This document shows positions 62,284-64,000 of a stretch of DNA of 64,000 nt, piece by piece (the first letter of the stretch is position 1; every line of letters starts with the position of its first letter). Position numbers and translations under genes: made by a program. The stretch comes from Desulfobacteraceae bacterium (GTDB lineage: Bacteria > Desulfobacterota > Desulfobacteria > Desulfobacterales > Desulfosarcinaceae): positions 1-64,000 of the forward strand of contig JABDIN010000080.1 in the NCBI GenBank assembly GCA_013003715.1. The letters are read 5' to 3'. A model generated the notes under the pieces. The model made no database searches and was not told the DNA's origin. It was given only the letters and a program-made list of their open reading frames with translations.

Positions 62284-64000
62284 ATGAAAGAGCTGAAATT
62301 ACAAAAGGGACGAAGTTCCATATTGTGGCTGATTTGGGCTTTCACCATGACACTGATTATTGCAGCGTGTGGCGGTGGCAGCGGTGAAGGTGATGTAAAT
62401 GGAGAACCTGAATCCGGAGAATTGGTGTGCGACATACCCATACCATCCGATCCGATCATCGAGACCATCAGTATCGATATCTGGACTGTGAGCGAAACGG
62501 CGGTTTCCTTTAAACTTCCGGATCTGGGCATAGGAAACGAATCACTCGAATATACGATTGAAGATCCGTGTTACGGTTTTTTATCCGGTACTCCACCGCA
62601 CATGGATTACCAGCCTGAAGCTGGGTTCAAAGGGAGAGACCGTGTCATTTATGAAATTACCCCATCCACAGACGAGGGGAAAAAAATCATTGGTGTATAT
62701 AACATTGATGTAAAACTGGCGGGAGAGACACCACAGGCGATCCCCCAGTTTGTTCAGGTCATGGAGGATACTTCCGGCAACATCACTCTTTACGGTTTTG
62801 ACCCTGAAAACGATCCACTCACCTATACGGTCCATCCACCGGAAATCGGGACACTTTCGGGTATCGCTCCTGAACTGGTCTATCAGCCGGCGCCTGATCA
62901 CTATGGTGAGGACAATTTCTACTTTTCGGTCAATGACGGAACCTCGGAGAGTGAACTGGCCCAGGTTCATATTCATATTCTCCCGGTCAATGATCCGCCC
63001 GTGGCCAGTGGCACCAGCCAAACGACGGAAGAGGACAAGTCATTGACAATCAATCTCGCGCAGCTTGTATCGGATCCCGATTCTCCCGACCTGACCTACA
63101 CCCTGAGCCCCCCCGAACATGGCAACCTTGCCATCGATGGCGCACAAGTCACTTACACACCGGCATTGAATCACAGCGGCAGCGACCACTTCAGCTACCA
63201 GGTCAGTGACGGTGAGTATCAAAGCCAGGCAGCCATGGTGAATATCGTCATCCAGTCGGTTAACGATCGTCCGACCTGCTCGGATTTGAGTGTTGAAATG
63301 GCGGAAGACCAGGTACTCCCGTTCACGCTGCCGGCCATTGACGTGGACAATGATTCCCTCACATATCGGACAACCTCTCCCCTGTACGGGCGTCTGACCG
63401 GCACGGGACCTGATTTCAGTTACACACCGGATCCGGATTGGCACGGAACCGACCGGTTTTTCTATCATGTGAACGACGGCACTTTTGATAGCGATACATC
63501 TGAGGTTGTGATCACAGTCGCTCCTGTTCCGGACGCACCCCAGGTGTATCAGCCTCACCTCTCCGTCAAAGAGGATGATACTTTAACCATCATACTGGGT
63601 CATGATATCGATAATGACAGTCGGCTGTCTGCCCATCTCGTGAGATCTCCGAGCTTCGGACAAATCAGGCTTACCGATTCTATCCATGACTATGTGCCTG
63701 TATGTACGTTTATTCCCAATCAGAATAATCGCAACCTTTCGGACAGCTTCGATTTCTACGTCACCGACGGGCGCCATCAGAGCCATGGAACCATCAGGAT
63801 CGATGTGGAGGAAGTCAATGATCCTCCAGTGGCCCAGGACACTGAACTTATATTGGAAAACACGGCCCCTATTCACGGGTACATGTCGGGATATGATCCG
63901 GAAAGAGACGATTCAACAACCCGATTCCGGATACTTACCCCACCGCGTTGGGGTGAGGTGATTATCACGGATCCAAGGCTTGGTGGCTACACGTACACAC
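62284..64000 (+). CDS. Cadherin-like repeat surface lipoprotein (5' part)
   Basis: The frame is open from ATG 62284 to the window end (over 570 codons), so the gene continues beyond. GAGAGGG lies just before the ATG. The N-terminus is a lipoprotein signal with lipobox Cys at residue 29 (IIAACGGG), so the protein should be lipid-anchored. Then come tandem cadherin-like/Ig-like repeats of about 85-95 residues, each with a DPENDPLTYT-type start, a GxLxG turn, YxPxxxxxGxDxFxYxVxDG and a VNDPPVA-type linker (linkers near residues 240, 330 and 515). Asp-rich positions suggest calcium. Such repeats act in adhesion or as spacers of very large surface proteins. Total size unknown. Confidence 0.88.
   Translation, partial: MKELKLQKGRSSILWLIWAFTMTLIIAACGGGSGEGDVNGEPESGELVCDIPIPSDPIIETISIDIWTVSETAVSFKLPDLGIGNESLEYTIEDPCYGFLSGTPPHMDYQPEAGFKGRDRVIYEITPSTDEGKKIIGVYNIDVKLAGETPQAIPQFVQVMEDTSGNITLYGFDPENDPLTYTVHPPEIGTLSGIAPELVYQPAPDHYGEDNFYFSVNDGTSESELAQVHIHILPVNDPPVASGTSQTTEEDKSLTINLAQLVSDPDSPDLTYTLSPPEHGNLAIDGAQVTYTPALNHSGSDHFSYQVSDGEYQSQAAMVNIVIQSVNDRPTCSDLSVEMAEDQVLPFTLPAIDVDNDSLTYRTTSPLYGRLTGTGPDFSYTPDPDWHGTDRFFYHVNDGTFDSDTSEVVITVAPVPDAPQVYQPHLSVKEDDTLTIILGHDIDNDSRLSAHLVRSPSFGQIRLTDSIHDYVPVCTFIPNQNNRNLSDSFDFYVTDGRHQSHGTIRIDVEEVNDPPVAQDTELILENTAPIHGYMSGYDPERDDSTTRFRILTPPRWGEVIITDPRLGGYTYT

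Noticed and set aside
1-64000. CRISPR arrays, complete insertion sequences, rRNA genes, intact tRNA genes
   Set aside because: None was seen; the only regular short-spaced repeat (23813-23914) has no spacers.

Overview
The window looks like a chromosome segment of a strictly anaerobic, probably marine member of the Desulfobacterota (Desulfobacterales-like). This rests on gene content: two aldehyde:ferredoxin oxidoreductases (AOR), a cytoplasmic molybdopterin oxidoreductase with a four-cluster Fe-S partner, a TRAP transporter, a DUF169 protein, a Cys-rich ferredoxin and many two-component proteins. No ribosomal RNA or other taxonomic marker is present, so this is inference. There is no CRISPR array, complete transposase or phage gene.

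Layout. 1-1173: a hairpin-rich stretch, a khpA-like gene and a broken tRNA-Lys(CTT) 3' half that looks like an integration scar. 1174-12160: seven + strand genes, mostly overlapping or close: a REC-PAS-GAF-PAS histidine kinase, a sigma54 activator, a REC-DUF4388-roadblock protein, a PHP phosphoesterase, an RsbW-like ATPase, a membrane protein fusing alpha/beta hydrolase, DedA and ATP-grasp domains, and an M24 peptidase. 12275-17324: cold-shock protein, thiolase, and a zinc uptake operon znuA-znuC-znuB with its own Fur-family regulator. 17408-24022: a multicopper oxidase reduced to its last domain, DUF169, DUF123, a 5'-truncated aminotransferase, an S41 peptidase and a 16-bp tandem repeat. 24023-35337: a co-oriented minus-strand catabolic block: IclR regulator, Mo enzyme, Fe-S subunit, PaaK-like CoA ligase, TRAP transporter (dctP-dctQ-dctM), AOR and class III aminotransferase. 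35635-41266: a periplasmic binding protein, a hybrid histidine kinase flanked by inverted copies of a MITE-like repeat, and a secreted von Willebrand A protein. 41375-45275: a pterin-cofactor/AOR locus (ThiF/MoeB-like, MoaD-like, an AOR-adjacent protein, AOR). 45472-47936: an MFS transporter and an ArsR-type regulator behind a perfect palindrome. 48071-64000: secreted proteins, an FG-GAP remnant, a MalT/AfsR-like STAND regulator, a thioesterase, a ferredoxin with a damaged start, a fumarate-reductase-like flavoprotein with a minimal 2Fe-2S partner, a response regulator, a flavin-binding protein, a subtilase lacking the usual His motif, and the start of a giant cadherin-like lipoprotein.

How the genes work together. 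The 24-35 kb block can be read as one pathway: TRAP uptake of an amine or acid, transamination to an aldehyde, AOR oxidation to the acid, CoA activation by the PaaK-like ligase, and oxidation by the Mo/Fe-S pair. This resembles the phenylacetate logic of denitrifiers, although the real substrate cannot be read from DNA. The 1-12 kb cluster pairs phosphorelay and roadblock signalling with a three-domain membrane enzyme and is the best candidate for an undescribed system. Start codons were moved wherever a Shine-Dalgarno sequence or family alignment argued against the longest reading frame.
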